From Bartonella fuyuanensis (GTDB taxonomy: Bacteria > Pseudomonadota > Alphaproteobacteria > Rhizobiales > Rhizobiaceae), in contig NZ_JACIFE010000005.1 of assembly GCF_014197255.1 (NCBI RefSeq), positions 26,549-90,548 of the forward strand: DNA of 64,000 nt. The letters run 5' to 3'. Below the pieces are notes generated by a model that ran no database searches, was not told the origin of the DNA, and worked only from the letters and a program-made list of their open reading frames with translations. Both the position numbers and the translations under genes were made by a program. Shown piece after piece: positions 23,955-35,991 of this stretch (positions are counted from its first letter, which is position 1; every line of letters starts with the position of its first letter).

Positions 23955-25289
23955 TTAATGATTGGATTTTTGAAATTCACGCAAAAGTTTATTTCCACGT
24001 TCAACAGCCTCATCTAAACCCTCTTTCGGTGTCTTTGAACCACTAAGAACAGCTTCCAACCCTTGATCAAGAATGGTACGTATCTGTGGTAAATTACCAA
24101 ATCTTATACCTTTTGAGTTAACTGTGGGCGGATTAAGATTAATCTGTTTGATAGCTATATCAGCACCTGGTGTTTTTTCATAGAAATGCTGTTTTTTGCT
24201 CAATTCATAAACCGCTTTTGTGGTTGGAAGATAACCTGTTTTCTGATGCCATTTTGCTTGATTTTCTGTTTTTGAAAGAAACTTGAGAAAAGCAGCTGCT
24301 CCAGCATATTCCTTTAGAGTGTGACCCCTAAATGCCCATATAGAAGCGCCTCCAATAACTGAATTTTGTGGTGCTCCTTCCGCATCATTATAGTGCGGCA
24401 GCATACCAACTCCCACATTAAACTGAGCTTCAGAAACAATTCCAGCCTGTGATCCTGAAGATTGCATAAAAATCGCACAATCTTGTGACATAAACATTGC
24501 TGTTGAATCTAATGCTCCCGCAGAACCACCATAGCGGAAAATACCTTGATCAAACCACTTTTTCAGGTCAGTCCACATACGCACTTGCAAAGGCCCATTA
24601 AATGTAAGTTCTGAATCAAGTCCCTTAAAGCCATTTTCCTTTGTTCCAAAAGGAACATTATGCAACGCTGAAAAATTTTCTATACCAATCCATTGAGCTG
24701 CATAAGCCATTGTGAAACCACAAGTTGCAGCTTTAGTTTCAAGAATTTTTTTAGAAAAATCTTCTATATCCTGCCATGTTCTAGGAGGTTGATCCGGATC
24801 AAGTCCCGCTTTTTTAAAGATGTCTTTGTTGTAATAAAGGATTGGTGTTGAAATATTGAATGGCATAGAAACTATGCGCCCCTGTTCATCGGAATAATAA
24901 TCACTAATAGCAGGAAAATAATCTGTAGGATCGAATTCTTGCTTTGTGTCAGCCATCAGTTGATAAAACGGATAGATTGCCTCCTTCGCGGCCATTATAG
25001 TTCCAGTACCAACATCATAAATTTGGGCGAGTACTGGTTGTTTTTTTCCACGAAATGCTGCAATGAGCGAAATTAAACTCTCCTCATACTCACCGTGAAA
25101 TGAAGGAACAACTTTATATTCAGATTGGCTTGCATTAAAATCGTTAATGAGTTTTTTAGTTTGCTTTCCTAATTCACCACTCATAGAATGCCAAAAACTG
25201 ATTTTTGTCTGTGCAAAACCTGCTGTCATTCCCGCTATTGTCATTATGACAGCAACTGTAACCGTTATGGAAAGATAAAAACGCTTCAT
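23955..25289 (-). CDS. ugpB: sn-Glycerol-3-phosphate-binding periplasmic protein
   Basis: Binding protein that captures glycerol-3-phosphate or glycerophosphodiesters in the periplasm. Signal peptide of about 26 residues ending GFAQ, then KISFWHSMSGELG, the usual start of mature UgpB. Conserved family segments include PFNISTPILYYNKD and GGASIWAF. 444 residues, normal. First gene of ugpBAEC; a ribosome site GAAAGG precedes ATG 25289. Confidence 0.95.
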   Translation of the reverse strand: MKRFYLSITVTVAVIMTIAGMTAGFAQTKISFWHSMSGELGKQTKKLINDFNASQSEYKVVPSFHGEYEESLISLIAAFRGKKQPVLAQIYDVGTGTIMAAKEAIYPFYQLMADTKQEFDPTDYFPAISDYYSDEQGRIVSMPFNISTPILYYNKDIFKKAGLDPDQPPRTWQDIEDFSKKILETKAATCGFTMAYAAQWIGIENFSALHNVPFGTKENGFKGLDSELTFNGPLQVRMWTDLKKWFDQGIFRYGGSAGALDSTAMFMSQDCAIFMQSSGSQAGIVSEAQFNVGVGMLPHYNDAEGAPQNSVIGGASIWAFRGHTLKEYAGAAAFLKFLSKTENQAKWHQKTGYLPTTKAVYELSKKQHFYEKTPGADIAIKQINLNPPTVNSKGIRFGNLPQIRTILDQGLEAVLSGSKTPKEGLDEAVERGNKLLREFQKSNH

Positions 25290-26160
25290 AGTTCACCCTT
25301 TCTGAAGTGATGGAATACAGACTACCCCTAAATTATAGTATTACATATGCACACGTTATGACAATTTTATTTCAGAAATATATCTTCATTTAAACAAGAA
25401 CCACCAAAAGGTCAAATGAATTTGTTCAGATTTATTCATTTTCTTTACATAAACTTTCTTCTTGGATTAATGAGATACCCACTTACAAATATCTGCATTT
25501 ACTTTTTAAAAAAGGATTATTTATTCTTTTTAATTTTCGGTTTATTATTTTAACATAATGTTAGTTTTGCATTTAATGAAGAGACAAATAGACTTTTCCT
25601 TAAAATTAAGAAAATTATTTTGAAAGGTTTATTATCCCCCTTCCCTTTAATGGGATGACATTCCTCATGCAAAATAAAATAACATTGTATTATCAATTTT
25701 CATGCTGTAAAAAATCTTTCAATGCATCCATATCTGTTGCATGACAGCTCCGATGAAATATAATATTCAAGCCTCTCTGATAAAGTGTAGAAGACTTTTT
25801 GTACTCCATCATTTTTACACTTTATCAAAGTGCAAAACAGCCCTGTTATATGCGCTCCTAATGCTTCAACAAGCCTTGCATTTGAATGAATATTTTTATT
25901 CTTTTCTCAACGGCTTTTTATTAACTACACACCAACCTTATTTGATAATATGTAAGAAAATGATTTTTATTGATTTATCGTAAAAAAATTGAAATAAAAG
26001 AAATTCATGTATTAAGTTCTCTCACCGAACATGGAAAACTATTAAGTTATCTTTATTAATTAATACATTATTGTCACATATAAGAAAATAATTCTTGCTT
26101 TCTCCTATTAAGCTGGCTTTATGAAAGTACAGAAATTTCTTTATATAAGATATATATTTT
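25290..26160. other. Intergenic region upstream of ugpB and downstream of ugpQ
   Basis: About 870 AT-rich bases. An 80-codon frame at 25741-25983 on the plus strand has no ribosome site and no recognisable domain, so it is not called. I saw no clear PhoB-type direct repeats, although the ugpB promoter must lie in the right-hand part near 25290-25400. Confidence 0.4.
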
Positions 26161-26883
26161 TTACCTGTGTGCACGCAATTGCAATGCAAGGTCAGGTTGA
26201 TCTGTCGTAATATAATGTACAGGCATATCAAGCCAATGTGATAATCGAGCTTTTCCATTAATCGTCCAGACTCCTACAGTAAAATCAGCCGCAAGAGCTG
26301 ATTCAATAAAGTTCTGTGAAACTATAGAGCCATCTAAACTTAGATCGGAATAACCCAATTGTTTCCATTCAGAAAAATGATGGTACATATCACCTTCAAA
26401 ATTATCAACACATGGACCAGATGGTATTCCTTCTTCAATAAAAGGGCGAAGGACCAAAGGATCAAAACTAATTGCAGAAACCCGTTCTGATAAATTTCGG
26501 CTTTTTATTAGCGCAAGCGCTTTTTGGGATAATATTGTTTCACGCTCTACTTCACCACATGTTTTGATTTCAAGATGCAACGCAACATTAGTTGGTGCTA
26601 AAAGATCAAGCACTTCTTCTAATAAGGGAGGTGCTTCTCGGCTTCCCTTCACCTGGAGTTGTTTGCGTGTTTCATTATCAATGTCGTGAATATAGCCCCT
26701 TTTACCAACCAATTGGTTTAGACAGAAATCGTGAAAAACAACCACTTCACCGCTCTTCAGCAAATGAATGTCGCATTCAATTTCATCAACATTTAACGCT
26801 ATAGCGTTATTAAATGCTGAAAGGGTATTTTCAGGATAAAGATAAGCTCCACCACGGTGTGCAACAATCTTTTTCTCAGACAT
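26161..26883 (-). CDS. ugpQ: Glycerophosphodiester phosphodiesterase
   Basis: Hydrolyses glycerophosphodiesters to glycerol-3-phosphate and an alcohol, feeding the same pathway as the ugp importer. Catalytic GDPD motifs are present: AHRGGAYLYPENT at the N-terminus, EIECDIHLLKSGEVVVFHD, and LHLEIKT. No signal peptide, so the enzyme acts in the cytoplasm. ATG 26883 fits the family; a TTG 21 bases earlier is possible but would add an unusual leader. Same strand as ugpBAEC but separated by 870 bases, so not necessarily cotranscribed. Confidence 0.92.
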   Translation of the reverse strand: MSEKKIVAHRGGAYLYPENTLSAFNNAIALNVDEIECDIHLLKSGEVVVFHDFCLNQLVGKRGYIHDIDNETRKQLQVKGSREAPPLLEEVLDLLAPTNVALHLEIKTCGEVERETILSQKALALIKSRNLSERVSAISFDPLVLRPFIEEGIPSGPCVDNFEGDMYHHFSEWKQLGYSDLSLDGSIVSQNFIESALAADFTVGVWTINGKARLSHWLDMPVHYITTDQPDLALQLRAHR

Positions 26884-27049
26884 GTAAAATTTCACACTTC
26901 TCAAATTTAAATAATATTGACGAACAAACTCCAGATAAAGACTTATATCATGTGAAAATGCACTATCATTTTTTAATTTTTTCTACACTTTTCTGAATAT
27001 TAAGCTCTCAATTATATTTTATTCTTAAAAAGTTTATCCTTCATTTCAA

Positions 27050-28606
27050 TTATTCCCACTCAATGGTACCAGGAGGCTTTGAGGTTATATCATAGACAAC
27101 ACGATTAATTCCTCTAACTTCATTAATAATGCGTGCTGCTGTCTTACCTAAAAACGCCATATCATGAGGATAAAAATCAGCGGTCATTCCATCTACAGAT
27201 ATAACAGCGCGTAGAGCACAAACAAATTCATAAGTCCGACCATCTCCCATCACACCAACAGTTTGAACGGGAAGAAGAACAGCAAAAGCTTGCCAAATTT
27301 CATCATAAAGACCAGACTTACAGATTTCCTCAAGATAAATAGCATCTGCTTCACGTAAAATTTCTAATTTTTCACGTGTTACAGCACCTGGACATCGAAT
27401 TGCAAGACCAGGACCAGGAAAAGGATGACGGCTAATAAACTGCTCCGGCAACCCTAATTCCCGCCCCAGTGCGCGAACCTCATCCTTAAAGAGCTCACGC
27501 AACGGTTCTACAAGTTTCATATTCATCTGTTCTGGTAATCCTCCCACATTATGATGACTTTTAATGGTTACTGATTTACCAATAGCAGACACACTCTCAA
27601 TAACATCCGGATAAAGTGTTCCTTGTGCTAAAAACTCTGCACCTCCTATTTTTTTAGTTTCTTCTTCAAAAACATCAATAAAAAGCCGCCCAATTGTTTT
27701 ACGTTTTTTTTCTGGATCTGTCTCACCTACCAAAGCATTAAGAAACACACTAGCAGCATTCACGTGAATAAGTTCTATATTATAGTGATCGTGGAATAAT
27801 GTAAGAACTTCCTGAACTTCATTCTTCCGCATAAATCCATGATCTACCAAAATACATGTCAGTTGATCTCCTATAGCTTCATGAAGGAGTACCGCTACAA
27901 CAGATGAGTCTACTCCACCTGAAAGACCACAAATCACACGACTTTTCCCAACTTGCTGTCGTATTGTAGCAATCGCCTGCTCACGATAAGAAGCCATTGA
28001 CCAATTTCCTTTAATAGCAGAGATCTTATGAATAAAATTTTGCAAAAGTTTTGTACCATCTGGTGTATGGATCACTTCAGGATGGAATTGGACCGCATAA
28101 AAATGTCTTTTCTCATCAGCAATAGCTGCATAGGGAGCACCTTTTGAAGCTCCTATAACACGAAAACCTTCTGGTAAAGCTGCCACACGATCACCATGGC
28201 TCATCCATACTTGATAACAAGAACCCTTTTTCCACACTCCCTCAAAAAGTGCACTCTCTTCTTGTACTTCCAAAAAAGCGCGCCCAAATTCACGCTCATG
28301 TCCAGCTTCAACCTTTCCGCCAAGCTGAACACACATGACTTGCTCACCATAGCAAATACCAAGAATCGGAATACCTGCCTCAAAAATTTCCATTGGAACA
28401 CGCGGTGAATCTTTATCCATAACAGAATAAGGACTCCCTGACAAAACGACTGCTTTAGGGGTTACATCCTTAATAGCTTTTAAAGCCAATTGAAAAGGAA
28501 CAATTTCACAGTATATCCCCATTGCTCGCACCCGTCGTGCAATAAGTTGTGTAACTTGTGAACCAAAGTCAATAATAAGAACAGTTTCTGAATGTGATAT
28601 GCTCAT
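27050..28606 (-). CDS. guaA: GMP synthase (glutamine-hydrolysing)
   Basis: Converts XMP to GMP with glutamine and ATP. The N-terminal amidotransferase domain has the nucleophile in GICYGEQ (about Cys85) and the histidine/glutamate pair in VQFHPEV; the ATP pyrophosphatase domain has the P-loop [12 protein letters not shown], and the C-terminal dimerisation domain ends [12 protein letters not shown] 28606 gives about 518 residues; an in-frame TTG at 28624 lacks a ribosome site. Neighbour of rsmB and close to guaB, which makes its substrate XMP. Confidence 0.97.
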   Translation of the reverse strand: MSISHSETVLIIDFGSQVTQLIARRVRAMGIYCEIVPFQLALKAIKDVTPKAVVLSGSPYSVMDKDSPRVPMEIFEAGIPILGICYGEQVMCVQLGGKVEAGHEREFGRAFLEVQEESALFEGVWKKGSCYQVWMSHGDRVAALPEGFRVIGASKGAPYAAIADEKRHFYAVQFHPEVIHTPDGTKLLQNFIHKISAIKGNWSMASYREQAIATIRQQVGKSRVICGLSGGVDSSVVAVLLHEAIGDQLTCILVDHGFMRKNEVQEVLTLFHDHYNIELIHVNAASVFLNALVGETDPEKKRKTIGRLFIDVFEEETKKIGGAEFLAQGTLYPDVIESVSAIGKSVTIKSHHNVGGLPEQMNMKLVEPLRELFKDEVRALGRELGLPEQFISRHPFPGPGLAIRCPGAVTREKLEILREADAIYLEEICKSGLYDEIWQAFAVLLPVQTVGVMGDGRTYEFVCALRAVISVDGMTADFYPHDMAFLGKTAARIINEVRGINRVVYDITSKPPGTIEWE

Positions 28607-28733
28607 AAAAAAACCAATCAACAATTATAAAAGAGGACTAATAAGATTTATGATTCAATCTTTCTCTTTTCACAAGCCTGTTTTCGTAAGAAAAAGATTA
28701 TTCTTGTAAAATTTATGACAAAAAATGCAAAAA

Positions 28734-30026
28734 TTATGTCTCAATGTTTTTTTGCAATACAGATAAAAAGAAACCATCCGTTTGTGTTGTTGCGGGTGAT
28801 AAAGTAAGTCCATAATCTGAAAAGACTGGTTGCACAGGAGAAAAACTAAAATGCTTCTGCCAAAGGGCCTGCATATCTATTGGATAAAAATGAGAATGTT
28901 GTTGAAGGAAATGGAAAATTTGTTCCTCATTTTCATCTGCAAAAAGAGAACAAGTAATATAGATTAAACGCCCTTTTGGCTTAAGATAAGCTATAGCTTC
29001 ATTCAAAATAGCCCACTGTTCTGTTTGGCGTTGTTTTACCTGTTCTAATGTTAAACGCCATTTCGCATCTGGACGACGACGCCATGTTCCTGTGCCACTA
29101 CATGGTACGTCCAGTAAAACTCTATCCATCTGACCTGTTAATGGCTTTAATTCTTCTCTTTGCGCCCGTATTTGTACATTACGAACACCCGCGCGTCGGA
29201 GACGATCAAAAATAGAAGCTAAGCGCGCTTTATCAGAATCATAAGCATAAATTTGCCCACGATTGTTCATATCGGAAGCTAAAGCTAATGTCTTTCCACC
29301 AGCACCTGCACAATAATCCAATACCTGCATGCTTTCTTGCGCTTCTACAAGATGAGCAACAATTTGAGATCCTAAATCCTGTATTTCAAAATATCCTTTT
29401 CGAAAAGCTGGTTCAACGTGAACATTAGGATGACGGTTAAACCTTTCAATCGGTGCAATTCTTAAAGCTTGTTGAAACCATGATAGAGCTTGAGATTTAG
29501 TTTTTGCTAATTCTCTCAGCACTTTCTTTGGTGTTGCCTTTAGAGTATTGACTCGCAAATCTAAAGAAGGACGAGTTGCTAACGCAGCAGCTTCAGTGAT
29601 CCAATTATCGCCAAATAAAGGCTGTAGATGTGCCTGACACCATCGGGGAATATCACCACGAATATAATCTGGTGCATCCACTAATTGCCTCCTTTGCCAC
29701 GATTGGCGTTGTTTATCCTCTAATAATTGCGGAGCAAACCGATCTCCTTCTAACGCACTATCTATTTGCTCTAATGTCATTTTTCCAGTATCTAATAAGG
29801 TAGCAAAAACAATATTTTGAATATCATCACTCTGCATACGCCATTGCAAAGAATATCGTCTTCTTAAAACATCATAAACAATTGTACTAATAGCTGCGCG
29901 ATCATCTGCTCCTGCAAAGCGATGTGAAAGCCCCCAGTCCTTTAAAGTTTCTCTTACTGGACGATGTCTAACTTCTATCTCTTTGAGAACATCGATTGCT
30001 GCTTGTAAACGCCCACCTAATCGCAT
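28734..30026 (-). CDS. RsmB/NOP-family RNA cytosine-5 methyltransferase
   Basis: Methylates cytosine in RNA, probably 16S rRNA. An N-terminal NusB-like region (residues about 1-130) precedes the SAM-binding domain with DYCAGAGGKTLALA; the two catalytic cysteines lie in DVPCSGTGTWRRRPD and YITCSLFADENEEQ. 430 residues. Rhizobial genomes keep this gene between guaA and guaB as here. I call it RsmB-like rather than rsmB itself because several NOP/RsmB paralogues occur and the target base cannot be read from the sequence. Confidence 0.9.
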   Translation of the reverse strand: MRLGGRLQAAIDVLKEIEVRHRPVRETLKDWGLSHRFAGADDRAAISTIVYDVLRRRYSLQWRMQSDDIQNIVFATLLDTGKMTLEQIDSALEGDRFAPQLLEDKQRQSWQRRQLVDAPDYIRGDIPRWCQAHLQPLFGDNWITEAAALATRPSLDLRVNTLKATPKKVLRELAKTKSQALSWFQQALRIAPIERFNRHPNVHVEPAFRKGYFEIQDLGSQIVAHLVEAQESMQVLDYCAGAGGKTLALASDMNNRGQIYAYDSDKARLASIFDRLRRAGVRNVQIRAQREELKPLTGQMDRVLLDVPCSGTGTWRRRPDAKWRLTLEQVKQRQTEQWAILNEAIAYLKPKGRLIYITCSLFADENEEQIFHFLQQHSHFYPIDMQALWQKHFSFSPVQPVFSDYGLTLSPATTQTDGFFLSVLQKNIET

Positions 30027-30425
30027 TCATTTCTCCCATTAAATGATATCAGCTTCTTATTACAAAATGAAATTTTCTCAAAACCATCAAAAATTTAAAT
30101 TCAATATTTAAATGATCTGGCTATACTTTATTTATTAAGATCGAATTTAGAGTTATTAGATTTTTCCTTTCATCTTCTATCCATCTGCTTTTTATCCTGC
30201 TAAAATACATAAAATGCCCTCACACTAAAAGATACACTGCTGGCCATAAAGAACTTCTTTTCACTATAAATTACGAAAAAAATAAAAAACTTCTAAATAA
30301 GATTAGATAAGTTCAATTTTATGCTCAGCAAAAAATTAACTTTTTAGAAAATACTTGGAACCACTATTTGGTATGACCGTTTTTACTATACTGGCAACTG
30401 CCAGATAATTTAAAAGGAGAAAATA
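30027..30425. other. Leader region before the 48-residue gene
   Basis: AT-rich, no gene. Near its end TATACT (30387-30392) could be a -10 element, and CTGGC/GCCAG (30391-30395 with 30400-30404) forms a compact hairpin about ten bases before the ribosome site of the small gene. Confidence 0.4.
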
Positions 30426-30572
30426 ATGACTTATAACAATGCAAAAACAACTTCATCTAAAAGCCGTAACAATACAATGCCCTCAGACAATGGAAAGAAA
30501 TCCATTCAAAGTGATCAGACAAATACTCGCCAACGTGCGTCCAAGACAGGACGGAAGACAACAAAAAGTTAA
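30426..30572 (+). CDS. Small basic protein, 48 residues, unknown function
   Basis: ATG 30426 is preceded by AAAAGGAGAAAATA, a near-perfect ribosome site (AGGAG with seven bases spacing). The product is hydrophilic and basic, rich in Thr, Ser, Asn, Gln, Lys and Arg, begins MTYNNAKTTSSKSRN and ends TGRKTTKS, without hydrophobic segments; it is likely disordered and could bind nucleic acid. A strong intrinsic terminator follows 22 bases after the stop, and a hairpin precedes it, so it looks like an independent transcription unit between rsmB and guaB. I recognise no family. Confidence 0.65.
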   Translation: MTYNNAKTTSSKSRNNTMPSDNGKKSIQSDQTNTRQRASKTGRKTTKS

Positions 30573-30594
30573 TTCTAATTTTATATAGTCTTCC

Positions 30595-30632
30595 AGAAAG
30601 AATTAGAGGTTAAAACTCTAATTCTTTCTTTT
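30595..30632 (+). terminator. Intrinsic terminator of the 48-residue gene
   Basis: Perfect 14-bp stem: AGAAAGAATTAGAG at 30595-30608 pairs with 30616-30629, seven-base loop, and the last stem bases run into TTTT. The stem is near-symmetrical in composition, so it could also act on minus-strand transcripts coming from guaB. Confidence 0.8.
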
Positions 30633-30733
30633 CTAGATTATTACTCCAAATCACACAAAAAAAGCTTAGAATCTCTCCTTTGTTTGCAGGAGATTTTACT
30701 ATCTATGCGATATGACGCTAGGCTCTTATTCCT

Positions 30734-32359
<1,626 letters not shown>

Positions 32360-32381
32360 TTAAAAAGTGGTTTATAAAAAT

Positions 32382-33953
32382 TTACAATTGTGATTCAATA
32401 GGTAGCCAACTTATTATTCTTGCAAATACCCGGCGCCAAAAATTGCTTTCTGGTTCACAATCAATGCTATACTGTTTTTTATTTTCGATAAAATCCCAAT
32501 AAATACGATTATTATCACCAAGACGAAGATGATAACTCATTTCTCCTGTTGTTTCTTCGGAAAACAACAAATCTAACCTCGCTGTAATAGGAGCACATTC
32601 AAAAAGAATTCCCATTTCTGTGTTTAATGCTGCCGATCTAGGATCAAAGTTTAAAGATCCAATAAAAGCTGTTTTACGATCAACTAAAAAAGCTTTGGTG
32701 TGTAAACTGGCTTTACTCGATCGAAACAATCGTAACCCATGGATGTTGCCTTCCGCTTTTAATTCATAAAGCTTAACACCACTTTTCAACAGTGCCTTAC
32801 GATATGCTACATAACCACCATGCACCAATGCCACATCAGTTGCTGCTAAGGAATTCGTGAGAATTTTAACATCAACACCCTTTGAAACCAACTTACTAAA
32901 ATTCTGTGTACCAACCTTGCCAGGAACAAAATAAGGTGACGTAATCTGAACTGTTTTTTGGGCATTTCCAATAACCGTTGAGAGTGCTTTCATAAGCCAA
33001 TTGCTTGCTTTTTTACGCAATACTTTTTCTGGAGGATCAGAAAGAACAACAACTTTTTCTGCTAAAAATAACCGCTTTCCTATTTGGATAAAACAATCAA
33101 AATTAATGTGCTCTTTTACATAATCTAAATAAACTTTTGCAGCCTTAGAATCTCGAAATTTTCTTAATTTATCTTTCCAATGGCTAAGGTCACTTGCGCT
33201 TTTAGGAACAACCAAAGTATGAATTGGCAAAACAACAGCGCTATTCCAAAAATCATCAAAGATACTTTCCACTTTTTTAACTGAGGGACCGATTAGCATC
33301 AAATCTAAATCTCTAAAATGGGATTCTTCATCAGCATCAAAATAAGAATCTGCAAGATTACGCCCTCCTACAAAAGCAATCCTGCCATCAACAATAAAAG
33401 CTTTATTATGCATTCTACGTGTTACAGTAATTGCCCGTAACATAATTTCTAAACCACGGCGTAACCCACCTTTACGAGATCGCCCTGGATTAAACATTCT
33501 CACCTCAATATGAGGGTGTTTATCTAGTGCAATATAAGCTGGATCACGTGCCTGAGCATTAATATCATCCAAAAGAAGCCGTACCCGTACACCCCGATCA
33601 GCTGCCTCAACTATTTCACTTAATAATAAGCGCCCCGTTAAATCATCGTCCCAAATATAATACATCAAATCAAGGCTACGCCCAGCCTCTGCAGCTCCGA
33701 TTGCACGAACACAAAACGCATCCAAATTACTGATAATGAGGGAAAGAGCATCTTTATCAATCCCCAATCCATTTTCTTTCTCAGCTAATTGACTGACGAG
33801 ACGATCAAGCTTGGTTTCATCTTTCTTAATAGGCAACGCATACGAACATTCCCCCTTAGCACTTTTCACAAAACGCCCATATGTGTAAATCGCTAACATA
33901 GATGCAACAAAAAAAAAGAGGATAAAACCAATAACAATCTGCAAAAGAGTCAA
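32382..33953 (-). CDS. Phospholipase D family protein (cardiolipin synthase-like)
   Basis: Two HKD motifs mark a phospholipase D/cardiolipin synthase fold: HNKAFIVDGRIAFVGGRN (His182) and HTKAFLVDRKTAFIGSLN in the C-terminal quarter. An N-terminal hydrophobic helix at residues 4-24 anchors it to the inner membrane. The pattern is closest to ClsC/YmdC-like proteins, which make cardiolipin from phosphatidylglycerol and phosphatidylethanolamine, but other phosphatidyl transfers are possible. It stands alone between guaB and the degenerate regulator. Confidence 0.85.
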   Translation of the reverse strand: MTLLQIVIGFILFFFVASMLAIYTYGRFVKSAKGECSYALPIKKDETKLDRLVSQLAEKENGLGIDKDALSLIISNLDAFCVRAIGAAEAGRSLDLMYYIWDDDLTGRLLLSEIVEAADRGVRVRLLLDDINAQARDPAYIALDKHPHIEVRMFNPGRSRKGGLRRGLEIMLRAITVTRRMHNKAFIVDGRIAFVGGRNLADSYFDADEESHFRDLDLMLIGPSVKKVESIFDDFWNSAVVLPIHTLVVPKSASDLSHWKDKLRKFRDSKAAKVYLDYVKEHINFDCFIQIGKRLFLAEKVVVLSDPPEKVLRKKASNWLMKALSTVIGNAQKTVQITSPYFVPGKVGTQNFSKLVSKGVDVKILTNSLAATDVALVHGGYVAYRKALLKSGVKLYELKAEGNIHGLRLFRSSKASLHTKAFLVDRKTAFIGSLNFDPRSAALNTEMGILFECAPITARLDLLFSEETTGEMSYHLRLGDNNRIYWDFIENKKQYSIDCEPESNFWRRVFARIISWLPIESQL

Positions 33954-34358
33954 AGAGGATAAACTTTCTATTTTTAAGCTATCGTATCACCAATAATACT
34001 AACGATAATACTAAAACTAATCATTTTATCTTAATCGTGCAGCAGATAATAATGCTATTTTTTGCTTAAGAGAATATAAACTTAATATTTATGATGCAAA
34101 AATTTTAGCTGTAATACCTAAAAACTAAAAAATTCCTCTTAGATTTGATAATGCAAACTTAACTAAAGTAGTATCAATTGAAACAAAAAGTCAAAATAAT
34201 TAAATAAAATTTATATTTGATTAGCTATAAAATCATCCTCAATACATAAACTTTACAATAAATAATTGCTTGCTTAAGTATCTCTCCACGGTTTTTATCA
34301 AAAGCCACTCTATTTTCTGAAAATCATGCTTTTCATGAAAAGAAATCTGTTATAAATT
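33954..34358. other. AT-rich gap, nothing recognised
   Basis: About 400 bases with stops in every frame. No hairpin with a T-run stood out at the end of the regulator gene. Confidence 0.4.
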
Positions 34359-35738
34359 CTATTTCCATTCTTGATTTCTTATTGCTCTCAATTCTTCCAT
34401 TTTTCTATAAAGTGTAGAGCGACCGATATGAAGGCGGCGCGCAATCTCACTCATATGTCCTTTATAATGTTTAACTGCTTTCTCGATAATATCATGTTCC
34501 ATTTCTGCAAAAGTACGCACATGTCCATCAGTATTCAAAAATTGGATCGATTCTTGTTCATTATCTTCTTGCATATCACCCTCAATGATATTAGGAGCAT
34601 TCATTAATGAACTTCCCATTAATTGGGGAAAATCTCGAACAGTTAATAATGGTCCTTCACTGAGTAAAATCGCACGAAATAAAAATTTTTCAAGTTCATT
34701 TCTATTGCCAGGCCAATCATACTGCATAAGTAAAGACAGAGCCGAACCTGCTAAACCATGGACATGTGATCGCCCTGTTTCCGCAATAATGTGATCAATC
34801 AAACATTGTGTAATCTCTGGAAAATCATCCCTTAATTCTCGTAAAGCAGGAACGCTAACAGACAAATGAGAAAATTGTTCAAACAAACTATGCAAAAAAA
34901 AGTTCTCTTTAACTAAGTCCTTTAAATGCGATGTTGAAATAGCAATAATCCGAAAAGGAGAAATTTTCCCTTTTGTATCCCTTTCTTTAAGATAATGAGC
35001 AAACCGTTTTTGTTGGATGGGCTCAAGTCGATCAATATCACAAAGGCAAAGTGTGCCTTTTTCAAGCGAAGAAACTAATGGTAAAAATTCTTTAAACCAT
35101 TGTTGTTTTTCCTCTTCTGGATCCACGATAGCTGAACATTGAAAGCGAATAAAAACACCCTCCGAGAATAAGCTCTCATGATGAATAATCCGAGCTAAGG
35201 TCTCACGTCCTGTTCCAACTTCACCTTCTATCAAAAGATTCTGTGAAGAAGCCGCTGCTTCTTTCGATTGTTCTAAAACTATCTGCATAACTTTACTTTT
35301 TATACAAAGGTCAGAAAACCGTAAATGATTCTCTTTCTTTCGTCGAATATCCCGAACCTCATGCTCCAAAGCTGAAATGAGAGCAAGAACATCCAAAGTA
35401 ACTCTTACTCGTAATAATGTTACTGGTTGAATCCAATAATCAATAGCTCCGGCTGTTAAAGCTTTCTGGAGTAAATCCTGATTCTCATGTTGTGCTATAA
35501 CAATAATAGGAACAGAAACACCAGCAACTCTAATCATTTTAATCAAATCGCTTACACTCAAATCGCTCATAACGATATCAAGGAGCGCAAGGACAATGTT
35601 TTTACGCCTGTGTAAAAGATCAATCGTACGGAGACCATTTTCTGCTTCAATGACACGATAACCAAAACCTCGGAGCATAGTAGAAAGCTCTATACGCCTT
35701 CCATAATCTTCACTCGCAACAAGAATGGGACCAACCAT
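34359..35738 (-). CDS. Degenerate sigma-54-type (NtrC-like) response regulator
   Basis: Layout is receiver (1-120), AAA+ (about 140-370) and Fis-type helix-turn-helix (430-452, SEIARRLHIGRSTLYRKMEE). The receiver keeps the phosphate acceptor Asp54 but has Gln104 where Lys is normal (WIQP for K-P). The Walker A is GEVGTGRE, with Arg178 replacing the catalytic Lys; the GAFTGA loop that contacts sigma-54 is missing, with the segment between residues 205 and 227 shortened; Walker B reads GTLCLCDI instead of the usual LFLDEI. The same-length rhizobial relatives I know keep these motifs. DNA binding looks intact, sigma-54 activation does not; it may act as a simple repressor or scaffold, or be on the way to loss. 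Confidence 0.85.
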   Translation of the reverse strand: MVGPILVASEDYGRRIELSTMLRGFGYRVIEAENGLRTIDLLHRRKNIVLALLDIVMSDLSVSDLIKMIRVAGVSVPIIVIAQHENQDLLQKALTAGAIDYWIQPVTLLRVRVTLDVLALISALEHEVRDIRRKKENHLRFSDLCIKSKVMQIVLEQSKEAAASSQNLLIEGEVGTGRETLARIIHHESLFSEGVFIRFQCSAIVDPEEEKQQWFKEFLPLVSSLEKGTLCLCDIDRLEPIQQKRFAHYLKERDTKGKISPFRIIAISTSHLKDLVKENFFLHSLFEQFSHLSVSVPALRELRDDFPEITQCLIDHIIAETGRSHVHGLAGSALSLLMQYDWPGNRNELEKFLFRAILLSEGPLLTVRDFPQLMGSSLMNAPNIIEGDMQEDNEQESIQFLNTDGHVRTFAEMEHDIIEKAVKHYKGHMSEIARRLHIGRSTLYRKMEELRAIRNQEWK

Positions 35739-35991
35739 AATGTCAATAATCTCCTTTGAGACTACTCAGCGGCTTAATGTAAAAATTGTTGTAAATCATA
35801 AGAAATATTTCACCTCTTGTGTTTCACTTCTGAACTTTGCCAAGCTGTTAATTAAATACAACATTAAGGCATTTTTTTCCATTTTTTTGCTTTTTCATTG
35901 ATTTTTATCAAATTTTTCATATTGACTCATGGTGTAATTTAATAATGTTATAGCAACTAAAGAGCAAAATAAGCTAAATAGAGTGAAACAA

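Noticed and set aside
25741..25983. 80-codon open frame upstream of ugpB
   Set aside because: No ribosome site or known domain; the opposite strand shows equally long chance frames.
30674..30693. TCTCCT/AGGAGA hairpin downstream of guaB
   Set aside because: Only six pairs with an eight-base loop and the T-run is displaced; too weak to call a terminator.
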